This document shows positions 8,124 through 17,759 of a stretch of 64,000 bases of DNA, one piece after another. Positions within the stretch are counted from its first letter, which is position 1. Each line of letters starts with the position of its first letter. The notes under the pieces were generated by a model, which was given only the letters and a program-made list of their open reading frames with translations, was not told the DNA's origin and ran no database searches. Origin of the DNA: an uncultured Muribaculaceae bacterium (GTDB lineage: Bacteria > Bacteroidota > Bacteroidia > Bacteroidales > Muribaculaceae); the NCBI GenBank assembly GCA_910579305.1, contig CAJTTA010000003.1:1-64000 (forward strand), written 5' to 3'. The position numbers and the translations under genes are program-made.

Positions 8124-8729
8124 TCACAAATCAACGTCCATCTTGCCCACCCTTGTTATTTCCGGGTGCATTCCGGTGCAATTCACAATAGTAGATACTT
8201 CCGTACCTCCGTCGCCTCCATCTACCAATAGAGATGCCTCCCCTTCATATTGCTCGGCAAGCAACTCCGGATTGCGCATTATGTCTTCATCATCATGCTC
8301 TACAGATGCTGTAAGCAAGGGACGGCCCATACGGGCAACTATGGCCCGCGCCACCGCATTGCCGGGAATACGCACACCCACTGTCTTTCTCCCCCTGAAA
8401 GCTTTCGGGAGCGTATTCAACGCACGGAACAGGAATGTGACAGCCCCGGGGGTATAATCACGCATAAGGCGGAATCCGGTGTCATCAATACGCGCATATT
8501 CTGAGGCTCTTGAAATATCATCACACACAATAGACAGGTGATTTTTAGCCGGATTTATCCCCTTTATCCGGCAAATTGTCTCCACGGCCTTTACATTCAG
8601 AGCATCACAGCCCAGGGCATACACTGTGTCGGTAGGATATAGCACTATGCCTCCATTATCTATTACATTGACTATGTCTGAAATCTGGGATTCCGACGGA
8701 TTGTCATTCCAAATCTTTATCGTGCGCAT
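8124..8729 (-). CDS. Sua5/YciO/YrdC family L-threonylcarbamoyladenylate synthase
   Basis: A 201-residue YrdC-domain protein. Family members make threonylcarbamoyl-AMP from threonine, bicarbonate and ATP for the t6A modification of ANN-decoding tRNAs. Seen: GGIVLYPTDTVYALGCD near residue 30, the AKNHLSIVCDD segment, and PGAVTFLF followed by RKTVGVRIPG. This is the stand-alone YrdC length without the C-terminal Sua5 domain. YciO-type paralogues look alike, so the tsaC assignment is probable only. A TAATTTTG -7 element (8753-8760) lies 23 bp upstream, but no good -33 is visible. Confidence 0.85.
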   Translation of the reverse strand: MRTIKIWNDNPSESQISDIVNVIDNGGIVLYPTDTVYALGCDALNVKAVETICRIKGINPAKNHLSIVCDDISRASEYARIDDTGFRLMRDYTPGAVTFLFRALNTLPKAFRGRKTVGVRIPGNAVARAIVARMGRPLLTASVEHDDEDIMRNPELLAEQYEGEASLLVDGGDGGTEVSTIVNCTGMHPEITRVGKMDVDL

Positions 8730-9011
8730 CGTACTCTATATGTTACTTTCCGCAAAATTACGAATTTATCCTGACTTCCACATTGCAATCCCCATAATAA
8801 TTACAAATTAAACAGAGGTGATCCCTGAAAGCCCCCTTCTGTCAAGTCCGGGATAGGTATACTTTTCAATAGCTGTTGCCGATAAAACAATCCGCATAGG
8901 ATCTGCTGAGGCGATCTGCATAGGTCGTGTAGATACACATTTTTGATGATCGACATGACTGCCAATCCGAAATAATTTCGTAAATTTGTCGAGTAATTAA
9001 GCTCCTATTTC

Positions 9012-11105
9012 ATGCAACACCGACTCTTCGCTCACTCATTCTGCCTCACTGCTACAATAGCTGCTATGGCGCAGGCCGAAGTACCTGACAGTATCAAAAC
9101 ACAAGAACTCAATGAAATTGTAGTGGAAGCTCAGATGCAACATACTTCACCTGCTTCCACTTCCTATATACCTACGGGGAAACAAAAGAATGCCGCACAT
9201 AATGCCATAAGCCTTCTGCAAATAATGGCCATACCTCAGCTCCGGATTGATCCTATAGAGGAAAAAGTCAGCGATAACTTTGGTGGTGACATCTCAATAT
9301 TCATCAACTATATTCAGGCATCAAAAGAAGAAATGAATGGATTACGCACCGCAGATGTCAGAAAAGTGGAATATCTTGAATTTCCCACAGATCCTCGTTT
9401 TCGCGGTCAGCAGAAGGTGGTGAACATAATCGTTCAGGAATATTCATATGGAGGATATACCAAGATGTCGGTCGATGAAAACTTCCTTTTGGGATTGTCA
9501 AGCCAGGCCGGGGTGTTTTCCAAGTTTTCTTACAAGAGTATGACTTATGATTTTTATGTAGCAGCCAACAATTGGAAGAATGATCATGATGGCAGCTCTA
9601 CTAAAAGCATTTACTCTTTAATAAAGGACGGAAAGCCTTACAATTTGGTGAGAGATGAGAGGCTTGAAAGCTCGCAATTCAAGCAGAATCAATATCCCGT
9701 GACATTCCGAGCAACCTATAATTCCGATAAAATACAAATTCGCAACACGGTGTCGTTTCAGCACATTGCCAATCCTCAAATTTACAGAAGCGGCATACTT
9801 GAATACGGATCCGGATATTCAGGTAATTATTCTTATGAACAGAATGCTCCACAGCGTAATAATTCAGCGTCATATTCAGGCTCATTCTTCTTCGCTCTTC
9901 CGCGAAACTTTTCTTTCGATGTTTCACCGGTGTTCAATTACACGCATACGAATTCCATCACGGATTACTCGGCAAGCAATTCTACATACATCATACGCAA
10001 GGCACGGGAAGATGCTTACAATTTCCGGGTAGACGGATATCTGAGAAAAAGCATCGGCCAGAGCCATTCGTTCATGATGGGTATTAACGGAGGTCAATGG
10101 AGCAATGACCTCCATTATTCCGGCACCAATGTATATCATGACAAATTCAGTAATGCATTTGCCGCAGGACTCGTCGGATATAATTATCAGACACCAAAAA
10201 TAGCTGTAAACGTCGATGCCGGAATTGCCTGGGAGCATAGTGATATTAATGGTCTGAGGAACAATGACTGGTATCCGTTTACACATGTCAACGTGAGGTA
10301 TTCGCTTAACAATAAGAATATGCTCTCCGCATATTTCCAATATGCAAGCAACACTGCCGGAATTACAGAGAAGGCATCAGATGTTTTGCAAGAAAATGAA
10401 CTGATGTATATATCAGGCAATCCGAACCTAAAGAACAGCCGTCATACGACCTTCAATCTTGCTTATACCTGGATGCCATCAAATAGTTTTGGATTGAGTG
10501 CATATGGACAATTTTTTGGCCTGTATGACCGTATGTTCCGCACCTACTCTCATTATAACGAAGGGACGGCTCTGCTAAGGAACTGGGTAAACGATGGCGA
10601 TTATCTGTCGGGGATTGTGGGCCTGGCTTTCAACTGGAAACTGCTGAATGGGAATCTCCAGTTATATGCAAACCCGGAAATGAAATTCAACAAGATAACA
10701 GGCTCCTCCCCATTGAGCTATAATCCCTTCAAGCTTAGTGCGCAGGCGCTCTATTATCTCAGACAGTTCTATTTCAAAGCTTATTACGAAACTCCGCAAA
10801 AAGGAGTACGATTCAATACCAACACTGTATTTAAGAACCGGAATTTTTACAGCCTCACCGCGGGGTGGTCAAACTCAGACTGGAATATCAGTCTTTCGGT
10901 CTATAATTTCCTTAACAAAGGTTGGAAGACTTCCACATGGGAGTTCGCTACGCCTCTATACTCCGAAGTTAGAACCAACTATGGCAATTACTACCATCCC
11001 CGCATTAATCTATCCGCGACCTATACCTTTGGCTATGGCAAAAAAGTGCAGCGCGGCAATGAGGTCGGAGAGCAATCCGGCGCAAGTTCTGCTATCATGA
11101 GATAA
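9012..11105 (+). CDS. TonB-dependent-receptor-like outer-membrane beta-barrel protein
   Basis: A 697-residue outer-membrane protein. A short signal peptide ends near AMAQA (about residue 22). A TonB-box-like segment (LNEIVVEAQ) and a plug-like region follow (A-x-LL at about residue 68, INYIQASKEEMNGLRTADVRKVEYLEFP). The rest alternates as in a large barrel. It lacks an N-terminal carboxypeptidase-like domain and is shorter than SusC proteins, fitting the OMP_b-brl family of Bacteroidetes. The substrate is unknown. The SDR gene begins one base after its stop codon, so the two are translationally coupled. A TAAATTTG -7 element sits at 8981-8988. Confidence 0.82.
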   Translation: MQHRLFAHSFCLTATIAAMAQAEVPDSIKTQELNEIVVEAQMQHTSPASTSYIPTGKQKNAAHNAISLLQIMAIPQLRIDPIEEKVSDNFGGDISIFINYIQASKEEMNGLRTADVRKVEYLEFPTDPRFRGQQKVVNIIVQEYSYGGYTKMSVDENFLLGLSSQAGVFSKFSYKSMTYDFYVAANNWKNDHDGSSTKSIYSLIKDGKPYNLVRDERLESSQFKQNQYPVTFRATYNSDKIQIRNTVSFQHIANPQIYRSGILEYGSGYSGNYSYEQNAPQRNNSASYSGSFFFALPRNFSFDVSPVFNYTHTNSITDYSASNSTYIIRKAREDAYNFRVDGYLRKSIGQSHSFMMGINGGQWSNDLHYSGTNVYHDKFSNAFAAGLVGYNYQTPKIAVNVDAGIAWEHSDINGLRNNDWYPFTHVNVRYSLNNKNMLSAYFQYASNTAGITEKASDVLQENELMYISGNPNLKNSRHTTFNLAYTWMPSNSFGLSAYGQFFGLYDRMFRTYSHYNEGTALLRNWVNDGDYLSGIVGLAFNWKLLNGNLQLYANPEMKFNKITGSSPLSYNPFKLSAQALYYLRQFYFKAYYETPQKGVRFNTNTVFKNRNFYSLTAGWSNSDWNISLSVYNFLNKGWKTSTWEFATPLYSEVRTNYGNYYHPRINLSATYTFGYGKKVQRGNEVGEQSGASSAIMR

Positions 11106-11106
11106 G

Positions 11107-11793
11107 ATGAACATTCTGATTATAGGAGCAACATCGGGTATAGGACACTACCTATGGGAACATTATGTCTCAATGGGGAATAATGTCATTGTCACTGGAC
11201 GAAGAAAAAAGCTGCTGGACGATATGGAAAGAAATTATCCCGAGCACACTAAATCGGTGCCATGTGATATTTCTCAAACAGATTCATTCAATAATGTCTT
11301 CGATAATATAATACACACATATGGGCGCATTGACCTGGCTATCGTATGCGCCGGAATAGGAGAACTTAACCCAAAGCTGAACATTGAAACCGAGTTATCC
11401 ACACTATCTGTAAATGTAGCAGGATGGGTTAATGCTGTATCATCAATTTACAGGCACTTTGAACTTCAAGGGAAAGGACATCTTGTAACAATTACTTCAG
11501 TCGGAGGTTTACAGCCCTCCCCGATTGCGCCTTCTTACAGTGCGTCCAAGGCTTTTCAAATAAATTACACTAAGTCCTTACAGAGCAAGGCGAAAGGATC
11601 GGATATCATCTTAACGGAGATTCGCCCCGGGCTTGTTGACACACGCATGGCAAAAGGTGACGGCTTGTTCTGGGTTATGCCTCTTGATGACGTCTGTCGC
11701 AGAATAACCAGAGCCATTGACAAGAAGCAAAAAAGACTTATTGTCACTCGCCGATGGCGCATAATTAATTTCATTCTCAAACATTTTATGTAA
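11107..11793 (+). CDS. short-chain dehydrogenase/reductase
   Basis: A 228-residue NAD(P)-dependent oxidoreductase. The cofactor motif is GATSGIG (residues 7-13), with RRKK after the second strand suggesting NADP(H) preference. The catalytic tetrad is visible as VCAGIGE (Asn replaced in the usual NNAG context), Ser in TSVGGL, and YSASK with Tyr and Lys at about residues 143-147. The substrate is unknown. Coupling to the upstream outer-membrane barrel suggests it acts on an imported or lipid-like substrate; this is inference. Confidence 0.87.
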   Translation: MNILIIGATSGIGHYLWEHYVSMGNNVIVTGRRKKLLDDMERNYPEHTKSVPCDISQTDSFNNVFDNIIHTYGRIDLAIVCAGIGELNPKLNIETELSTLSVNVAGWVNAVSSIYRHFELQGKGHLVTITSVGGLQPSPIAPSYSASKAFQINYTKSLQSKAKGSDIILTEIRPGLVDTRMAKGDGLFWVMPLDDVCRRITRAIDKKQKRLIVTRRWRIINFILKHFM

Positions 11794-11951
11794 ATAATTG
11801 AGAAAACCGCGATATTCATAGGGATTATATATGTATAAGCAAGTCGTAAAAAAATAATTTATACTACGCAGGTATTTAATAGAATATACACTTTTACTGG
11901 TTTATATGCCGGAGAATTACTAATTTTGCACCTAAATATTTTCGCATAAGT

Positions 11952-12641
11952 ATGATCATAGGTATTATTGTGGCCATGCGTAAGGAGCTGGATCTTCTTT
12001 TGCCACTTTTAGAGAATCGCAGTGAGACGGAACACATCAACAATTACGAATTCCAGGCCGGCACTGTGGGCCGTCATGGTGTAGTGCTCATGCAGTGTGG
12101 CATAGGCAAAGTCAATGCCGCTATAGGCGCACTCACGCTCATAGACAGTTTCAACCCCGACTGCATAATAAACACCGGTGTTGCCGGAGGAGCTGCCCCC
12201 TCGATGCATGTGCTTGACCTGTTGATCGCTACCGGAGTGGCATATCATGATGTGTGGTGTGGCCCCGGCACTGAATATGGAGCCGCAGCCGGATGCGACA
12301 AAATACTTCTCCCATGGCAAAAGCTTGTGGATAAAGCTCATGAAGTGCTGCCGCAGGATAACAAATACCGATATGGCCTTATCTGCTCCGGCGACAAGTT
12401 CATTTCCACTGAAGCCGAAATTTCTGAGATAAAAGGCCACTTCCCCGATGCGCTAGCAGTAGATATGGAAAGTGCAGCCATTGCTCAGGTATGTGGAATG
12501 AAAAAGGTGCCTTTCGGAATAATACGTGCGATAAGCGACACACCCGGACAGGAAGATAATATCAGCCAGTATGCTAATTTCTGGAATGATGCGCCTGCCG
12601 AGACATTCAAAGCATTAATGGCTATTTTGGCCACTCTTTAA
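11952..12641 (+). CDS. mtnN: 5'-methylthioadenosine/S-adenosylhomocysteine nucleosidase
   Basis: Cleaves adenine from methylthioadenosine and S-adenosylhomocysteine, giving methylthioribose and S-ribosylhomocysteine. The 229-residue protein has the PNP/UDP-family fold: IGIIVAMRKELDLL with the catalytic Glu12 region, INTGVAGG near residue 75, and VDMESAAIAQVC near residue 172, with Asp of AISDTPG as general acid. It lies 15 bp before luxS, which uses its product. A -7 element TAATTTTG (11921-11928) is present but its -33 is weak. Confidence 0.95.
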   Translation: MIIGIIVAMRKELDLLLPLLENRSETEHINNYEFQAGTVGRHGVVLMQCGIGKVNAAIGALTLIDSFNPDCIINTGVAGGAAPSMHVLDLLIATGVAYHDVWCGPGTEYGAAAGCDKILLPWQKLVDKAHEVLPQDNKYRYGLICSGDKFISTEAEISEIKGHFPDALAVDMESAAIAQVCGMKKVPFGIIRAISDTPGQEDNISQYANFWNDAPAETFKALMAILATL

Positions 12642-12656
12642 AAAGAACTTGTTGCC

Positions 12657-13133
12657 ATGGATAAGATACCATCTTTCACAATCAACCATCTCACCCTTAT
12701 GCCCGGTGTCTACGTCAGCAGAACCGATATTACCCCCTCAGGAGATCCTATCACGACTTTCGACTGCCGCATGACAGCTCCTAATCGAGAGCCGGCTCTC
12801 TCCGTTTCAGCCCTGCATGCCATCGAACATCTTGCCGCGACATTCCTGCGCAATGACAAGGACTGGAGCGACCGTATTATATACTGGGGCCCCATGGGCT
12901 GCTGCACCGGTAATTATCTCATTGTTGCCGGGGAAATATCGGCTCACGATGTAAGAGAACTGTTGCTTCGCACTTTTTCTTTTATCGCAGACTATGATGA
13001 CATGGTGCCCGGAGCATCGCCCAAAGATTGTGGCAACTATCTGCTGATGAATCTGCCGGAAGCCCGCATGGCAGCCCGCAAGTATATCAAAGTGCTGGCT
13101 GACCCGGAATGCCCCATGGTATATCCCGATTAA
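12657..13133 (+). CDS. luxS: S-ribosylhomocysteine lyase LuxS
   Basis: Iron-dependent enzyme that splits S-ribosylhomocysteine into homocysteine and DPD, the precursor of autoinducer-2. The 158-residue protein keeps the metal ligands in HAIEHL (about residues 54-59) and Cys in GPMGCCTGNY (about residues 80-87). Family members use GCRTG; here the Arg is Cys. With mtnN directly upstream the pair makes a complete SAH detoxification route. Whether DPD acts as a signal here is not shown by the sequence. Confidence 0.95.
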   Translation: MDKIPSFTINHLTLMPGVYVSRTDITPSGDPITTFDCRMTAPNREPALSVSALHAIEHLAATFLRNDKDWSDRIIYWGPMGCCTGNYLIVAGEISAHDVRELLLRTFSFIADYDDMVPGASPKDCGNYLLMNLPEARMAARKYIKVLADPECPMVYPD

Positions 13134-13156
13134 AATCATCTGCAAGACCAAATATC

Positions 13157-14071
13157 ATGAGCATGCACATTTCCCTGCGCCATACATTAAAAGACTGGAT
13201 GCTGCCTATAGCTATGGCCGGCGGCATAATTTTTTACAAATGGATGGGGTTGCTCGCTTTTCTGTCTCCCTACCTCATCTTCTGCATGCTCACGATAACC
13301 TACTGCCGGATTGAACCTCGGGATTTTAAAATCGGCAAATTCCAATGGACTTTACTTGGCGCCCAGCTCCTGCTTGCATTGATTGCCTATGTAGCATTAT
13401 ACCCTTTGGGCAATACCGTATCATCCGGAGTATTCATCTGCATATTTGTCCCCACAGCCACCGCTGCACCTGTAATCACCGGGATGCTTGGAGGCAGCAT
13501 AACAAAGGTAGCCACATACTCGCTCATATATAATATTGTACTTGCCATTATAGGCCCGATAGTACTTGCAGCCATGGGAGTGCATCCCGACATGACTTTC
13601 ACCGCATCATTCTATAAGATATGCTCATCAGTCATGCCCTTGCTGCTATTGCCCATCATCTTAGCGCTGATCTTACGATACACGGCCAGGCCATTCCATG
13701 ACTACCTCGCCCAATCGCAGAGCATATCTTTCTATATGTGGGCTATGGCATTGTTTATAGTCGTAGGTGCATCCGTGAGTTTCATCATAAATAATTTCAA
13801 TGTATCACGCATGTCCGAAATATCAGCTCTTATCATAGGGTCGATGGCAGCATGCCTGCTTCAATTCTTTATAGGGCGCAAGATAGGTTCTCGGTTTAAT
13901 GATAAAATCACAGGAGGCCAATCACTCGGACAAAAAAACACCGTGCTTGCCATATGGCTTGCACTCGCCTATCTCGACCCGATCACCTCAATAGCTCCGG
14001 CTGCGTATGTAGCCTGGCACAACATCATGAATTCCTATCAGATATATCATCATAACCACACTCATAAATAG
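13157..14071 (+). CDS. bile acid:sodium symporter (BASS) family transporter
   Basis: An integral membrane protein (about 304 residues, roughly nine membrane segments) with the BASS pattern: PTATAAPVITGMLGGS near residue 100 and the late motif GQKNTVLAIWLALAYLDP near residue 260. The start at 13157 is preferred because an upstream in-frame ATG (13109) lies inside luxS. The substrate is unknown; family members carry bile acids, pantoate, pyruvate or other organic anions. It lies 23 bp after luxS, so it may be co-transcribed with the methyl-cycle genes. Confidence 0.8.
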   Translation: MSMHISLRHTLKDWMLPIAMAGGIIFYKWMGLLAFLSPYLIFCMLTITYCRIEPRDFKIGKFQWTLLGAQLLLALIAYVALYPLGNTVSSGVFICIFVPTATAAPVITGMLGGSITKVATYSLIYNIVLAIIGPIVLAAMGVHPDMTFTASFYKICSSVMPLLLLPIILALILRYTARPFHDYLAQSQSISFYMWAMALFIVVGASVSFIINNFNVSRMSEISALIIGSMAACLLQFFIGRKIGSRFNDKITGGQSLGQKNTVLAIWLALAYLDPITSIAPAAYVAWHNIMNSYQIYHHNHTHK

Positions 14072-14120
14072 GGCTTAGATCTATAACTCTAAATATTACC
14101 TTCTTAACATCAATCTAATC

Positions 14121-15245
14121 ATGAAGCATTGCAATATCCTAATTATGCTTTTGTGCATGTTATGCGCTTGCACGAAAGCCGACGCAGTCTCTTCGGAGTC
14201 CCAAAGCACATCAAGTATGCCACAGATCACTGCGTGCATCACTCCCACAGCAGACACTGCCTCTATTCGGAATATCACTCTTGCATTCACAGGAGATATC
14301 ATGATGGGCACCACATATCCTACCGAAGGCTCCTTTCTCCCCGCAAATGAAGGAGCAGACCTATTTAAAGATGTCAGAGATGTCATATCCAATGCCGATA
14401 TAGCCGCCGGCAATCTGGAAGGGACACTCCTGGACAGCGAAGGAATCGTAAAAAAATGCGGAAATCCGGAGCTTTGCTATGCCTTCAGGATGCCTACAAG
14501 ATATGCGTCTCATCTCACCGATGCCGGATTCGACTTTATGAGTATTGCCAATAATCATATAAACGACTTTGGCGCTCCGGGCCTCTCTTCAACTCAACAG
14601 ACGCTGAAAGATGCCGGAATCTATTTTGCCGGATTGCGTGCAAGCTGCCCCACAGCCATTCTGGAAAAGGATGGCCGCACCATAGGTTTTGCAGCTTTCG
14701 GCCATAACAGAGGCACTCTTAATATAATGAACATGGAGGAAATCCGTAATACCATACAAAATCTGGCCGATAAATGTGACTTTGTCATAGTAAGTTTCCA
14801 TGGTGGCGGCGAAGGGAAGAAATTCACTCACGTGCCTCATGCCATGGAACAATGCTTCGGAGAACAACGCGGCAATGTAGAAGAATTCGCTCATGCGGCT
14901 ATCGATGCGGGAGCTGATGTGGTATACGGTCATGGCCCACACGTGACACGCGCTATTGAGCTGTATAACGACCGGATTATAATGTACAGTCTCGGTAATT
15001 TCTGCACTCCCTATCGAGTTAACTTAAGTGGCGTAAGTGGACATGCTCCCGTAGTTACTGTAACACTCAACCAGGATGGCACATTCCACTCAGGACGAAT
15101 ATACTCATTTATTCAGACTCCAGGCACAGGCCCCCGCACTGACACATCACACTCAGTGGCCGGACAAATGCGCACACTCACTCAGTCTGATTTTCCTTCT
15201 ACGCCTCTTAATATAGCCAATGACGGCTCTATATCACGCAAATAA
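14121..15245 (+). CDS. CapA-like (PGA_cap family) lipoprotein
   Basis: A 374-residue lipoprotein with a lipobox near Cys17 (MLCAC) and a metallophosphoesterase-like PGA_cap domain. Family motifs: FTGDIMMG near residue 58, GNLEGTLLD, SIANNHINDFG, VVSFHGGGEG, and GHGPHVTRAIE followed by YSLGNF. Family members take part in poly-gamma-glutamate or other capsule synthesis, but many Bacteroidales copies have no known role. It follows the BASS gene by 49 bp. A second family member lies at 23768-24928. Confidence 0.87.
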   Translation: MKHCNILIMLLCMLCACTKADAVSSESQSTSSMPQITACITPTADTASIRNITLAFTGDIMMGTTYPTEGSFLPANEGADLFKDVRDVISNADIAAGNLEGTLLDSEGIVKKCGNPELCYAFRMPTRYASHLTDAGFDFMSIANNHINDFGAPGLSSTQQTLKDAGIYFAGLRASCPTAILEKDGRTIGFAAFGHNRGTLNIMNMEEIRNTIQNLADKCDFVIVSFHGGGEGKKFTHVPHAMEQCFGEQRGNVEEFAHAAIDAGADVVYGHGPHVTRAIELYNDRIIMYSLGNFCTPYRVNLSGVSGHAPVVTVTLNQDGTFHSGRIYSFIQTPGTGPRTDTSHSVAGQMRTLTQSDFPSTPLNIANDGSISRK

Positions 15246-15332
15246 TCTCTATTTTTATTATTACGTAAATCCTTGTGCGTCAATTTATTATATTTAAAAT
15301 TAAAAAAATTGTCTAAAAAAGTTCCTAAAAAA

Positions 15333-15364
15333 TTTGGTGGAATCAGGAAAAGTGCGTAACTTTG
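15333..15364 (+). promoter_or_regulatory. promoter of tRNA-Glu
   Basis: TTTG (15333-15336), 20-bp spacer and TAACTTTG (15357-15364), a full consensus match 65 bp before the mature tRNA. The -33 element is followed by GTGGA, as in the bamD promoter. Confidence 0.75.
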
Positions 15365-15429
15365 CAGTGTCAAAATGAGAGAGACATTAAGACAAACAAA
15401 ACTTAAATCGACTCTCAAGAGACTCTAAC

Positions 15430-15501
15430 GGCGAATTAGTGTAGCGGTTAGCACGCCACCCTCTCACGGTGGAGACTCGGGTTCGAGTCCCGGATTCGCT
15501 A
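15430..15501 (+). tRNA. tRNA-Glu (anticodon CTC)
   Basis: A 72-nt cloverleaf. The acceptor stem is GGCGAAT/ATTCGCT with a first G-U pair, the anticodon stem CCACC/GGTGG carries the loop CTCTCAC (anticodon CTC), and the T-arm loop is TTCGAGT. The discriminator base is A and no CCA is encoded. It is a single tRNA gene with its own promoter and terminator. Confidence 0.95.
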
Positions 15502-15507
15502 CAAATT

Positions 15508-15551
15508 AAGACTCAAAGCATTGTATAACCGCAAGCCTTGAGTCTTTTTTT
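15508..15551 (+). terminator. intrinsic terminator of tRNA-Glu
   Basis: Stem AAGACTCAA / TTGAGTCTT (15508-15516 / 15538-15546) followed by a T-run to 15551. Confidence 0.85.
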
Positions 15552-15701
15552 ATGTACCTGTGTGAGGTAGAATCATTTATCCGATTTTTCATGCATGCAT
15601 AAAGCGATTCAGCTGCCATGCTCTAAGGGCTGACATGAGATGTAATGAAGAATTATCCCTGATAAATAAATTTTGCCTCTGATAAATGTTGCATCGCATA
15701 T

Positions 15702-16805
15702 ATGTCTACCCTTTTAAGTCGCCTTGACGGTATTGATGCCCGCTTTGAAGAAGTAGGCACATTGATAACCGATCCTTCAGTAATCGCAGATCAGCCTCGT
15801 TACGTAAGGCTCACAAAAGAATATCATGACCTTGAGCTTCTCACTAAGGCCACTACAAGATACAAGCGTCTCCTGGCTGATATAGAAGAGGCCAAAACAA
15901 TTATTGCCGATGACAGCGACCCGGATATGATTGCCATGGGCAGACAGCAACTTGAGGAAGCTCAGTCCGAGTTGCCAGATATAGAACAGGAGATAAAACT
16001 CATGTTGATTCCCGCTGATCCTGATGATGCCAAGAATGCCATCGTGGAGATACGTGGAGGTACGGGAGGCGATGAAGCGGCTCTATTTGCAGGAGATCTT
16101 TTCCGGATGTATGAGAGATTTGCCGAAAGCAAACACTGGCAAGTAGCCGTGACCTCATTCTCAGAAGGTGCGGCAGGCGGATTCAAGGAAATCATATTCT
16201 CTCTTACGGGTGAAGGGGTCTACGGGATCATGAAGTATGAAAGTGGTGTGCACCGTGTGCAACGCGTGCCTTCCACCGAAACCCAGGGACGTGTGCACAC
16301 GTCGGCTGCCACTGTTGCCGTTCTTCCCGAAGCGCAGGAATTTGAGGTAGAGATTCACGAAGGTGCCATCAAATGGGACACTTTCCGCTCTGGAGGAGCA
16401 GGTGGCCAGAACGTCAACAAAGTAGAGAGCGGCGTGCGCCTGCGCTATCCATGGAAAAACCCGAATACAGGCGAAGAGGAAGAGATCCTCATAGAATGCA
16501 CTGAAACACGTGACCAGCCAAAGAACAAAGAGCGAGCCTTGAGCCGCCTGCGTACATTTATATATGACAGAGAACATCGCAAGTATCTTGAGGACATTGC
16601 TTCCCGACGCAAAACTATGGTGTCTACAGGCGACCGCTCGGCTAAAATACGCACATATAATTTCCCGCAGGGCCGCATAACGGATCATCGCATTGGCTAT
16701 ACCATATATAATTTACCCGCCTTTCTCGGAGGCGACATACAGGCATGCATTGACCAACTGATTGTGGCCGAAAACGCCGAAAAGCTAAAAGAAGCCGAAC
16801 TATAA
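15702..16805 (+). CDS. prfA: peptide chain release factor 1
   Basis: Recognises UAA and UAG stop codons and triggers peptide release on the ribosome. The 367-residue protein has the RF1-type recognition tripeptide P-x-T as Pro-Ser-Thr (about residues 189-191, in RVPSTETQG) and the catalytic GGQ loop in GGAGGQNVNK near residue 235. Length matches RF1. It lies 37 bp before pyrF on the same strand. Confidence 0.96.
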   Translation: MSTLLSRLDGIDARFEEVGTLITDPSVIADQPRYVRLTKEYHDLELLTKATTRYKRLLADIEEAKTIIADDSDPDMIAMGRQQLEEAQSELPDIEQEIKLMLIPADPDDAKNAIVEIRGGTGGDEAALFAGDLFRMYERFAESKHWQVAVTSFSEGAAGGFKEIIFSLTGEGVYGIMKYESGVHRVQRVPSTETQGRVHTSAATVAVLPEAQEFEVEIHEGAIKWDTFRSGGAGGQNVNKVESGVRLRYPWKNPNTGEEEEILIECTETRDQPKNKERALSRLRTFIYDREHRKYLEDIASRRKTMVSTGDRSAKIRTYNFPQGRITDHRIGYTIYNLPAFLGGDIQACIDQLIVAENAEKLKEAEL

Positions 16806-16842
16806 AGCTACACAGTAATAATATCTAATTCATATCACATCT

Positions 16843-17661
16843 ATGACGCGCCAACAACTTATTGATAACATCAAGGCTCGCAGAAGTTTTCTCTGTGTAG
16901 GCCTTGACACTGACCTCAAAAAAATTCCTCAGCATCTGCTGTCGGAACCCAATCCTATCTTTGCCTTCAACAAGGCCATAATCGATGCTACAGCTCCCTA
17001 TTGCATAGCATATAAGCCTAACACAGCTTTCTATGAATGCCAGGGCATACAGGGCTGGGAGGCTCTTGAGCAGACTGTGAAATACCTTAAAGCAAACTAT
17101 CCCGATCACTTTATAATAGCAGATGCAAAACGAGGAGATATAGGCAATACATCTAAAATGTATGCATCCACTTTCTTCGAACATATGGATGTAGATGCCG
17201 TAACAGTGGCTCCCTACATGGGACATGACTCTGTGACACCATTCCTTGAATATCCTGGCAAATGGGTGGTTCTGCTTGATCTCACAAGCAATCCGGGCTC
17301 ACAGGACTTCCAGACTATGGCAGATGCTGATGGCGTGCAGCTATGGGAGCGTGTGCTCCGCACAAGCAGTGCATGGGCAGGAACCGACAGAATGATGTAT
17401 GTAGTGGGAGCGACACGCGGCAAGGCCTTCGCCGACATACGCCGGGTAGCACCCGAAAGTTTCCTGCTCGTACCCGGAGTAGGCGCGCAGGGAGGCAGTC
17501 TTGAAGAGGTGTGTAAATATGGCATGACATCAGATTGCGGACTGCTTGTCAACTCTTCCAGAGGAATAATCTATGCTTCTCAAGGCACGGATTATGCAGA
17601 GGCCGCTGCCTCTGCAGCTCAAGCACTGCAGAAGCAAATGTCAGCCTTGCTGCCTTTCTGA
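16843..17661 (+). CDS. pyrF: orotidine-5'-phosphate decarboxylase, type 2
   Basis: Last step of UMP synthesis: removes CO2 from OMP. The 272-residue protein has the TIM-barrel signature [10 protein letters not shown] at residues 14-23, the catalytic [10 protein letters not shown] near residue 92, and the phosphate-gripping VPGVGAQGG near the C-terminus. The longer length marks the type 2 subfamily (also found in actinobacteria). It ends the prfA-pyrF unit at the 26-bp hairpin 17674-17730. Confidence 0.94.
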   Translation: MTRQQLIDNIKARRSFLCVGLDTDLKKIPQHLLSEPNPIFAFNKAIIDATAPYCIAYKPNTAFYECQGIQGWEALEQTVKYLKANYPDHFIIADAKRGDIGNTSKMYASTFFEHMDVDAVTVAPYMGHDSVTPFLEYPGKWVVLLDLTSNPGSQDFQTMADADGVQLWERVLRTSSAWAGTDRMMYVVGATRGKAFADIRRVAPESFLLVPGVGAQGGSLEEVCKYGMTSDCGLLVNSSRGIIYASQGTDYAEAAASAAQALQKQMSALLPF

Positions 17662-17673
17662 TTACAGCTATAG

Positions 17674-17730
17674 CAAGAAAACAGTAACAGCCGATAAACG
17701 AAAAGTTTATCGGCTGTTACTGTTTTCTTG
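17674..17730. terminator. 26-bp perfect hairpin, bidirectional terminator
   Basis: The arms 17674-17699 and 17705-17730 pair perfectly over 26 bp around the loop GAAAA. T-rich arm ends occur on both strands. It separates pyrF from the convergent DUF4270 gene and is the longest perfect stem I found in the window. Confidence 0.85.
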
Positions 17731-17759
17731 TCATGCTGACTAATCGGCTATGCGAAGTA

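Noticed and set aside
8880..8940. Short direct repeat with ATAGG/ATCTGC blocks
   Set aside because: It is only two partial copies with no structure or motif and could arise by chance.
13109..13156. Longer N-terminus of the BASS transporter
   Set aside because: It overlaps luxS coding sequence and adds a charged segment before the first membrane segment.
15246..15332. More tRNA genes beside tRNA-Glu
   Set aside because: No second cloverleaf is visible near 15.4 kb.
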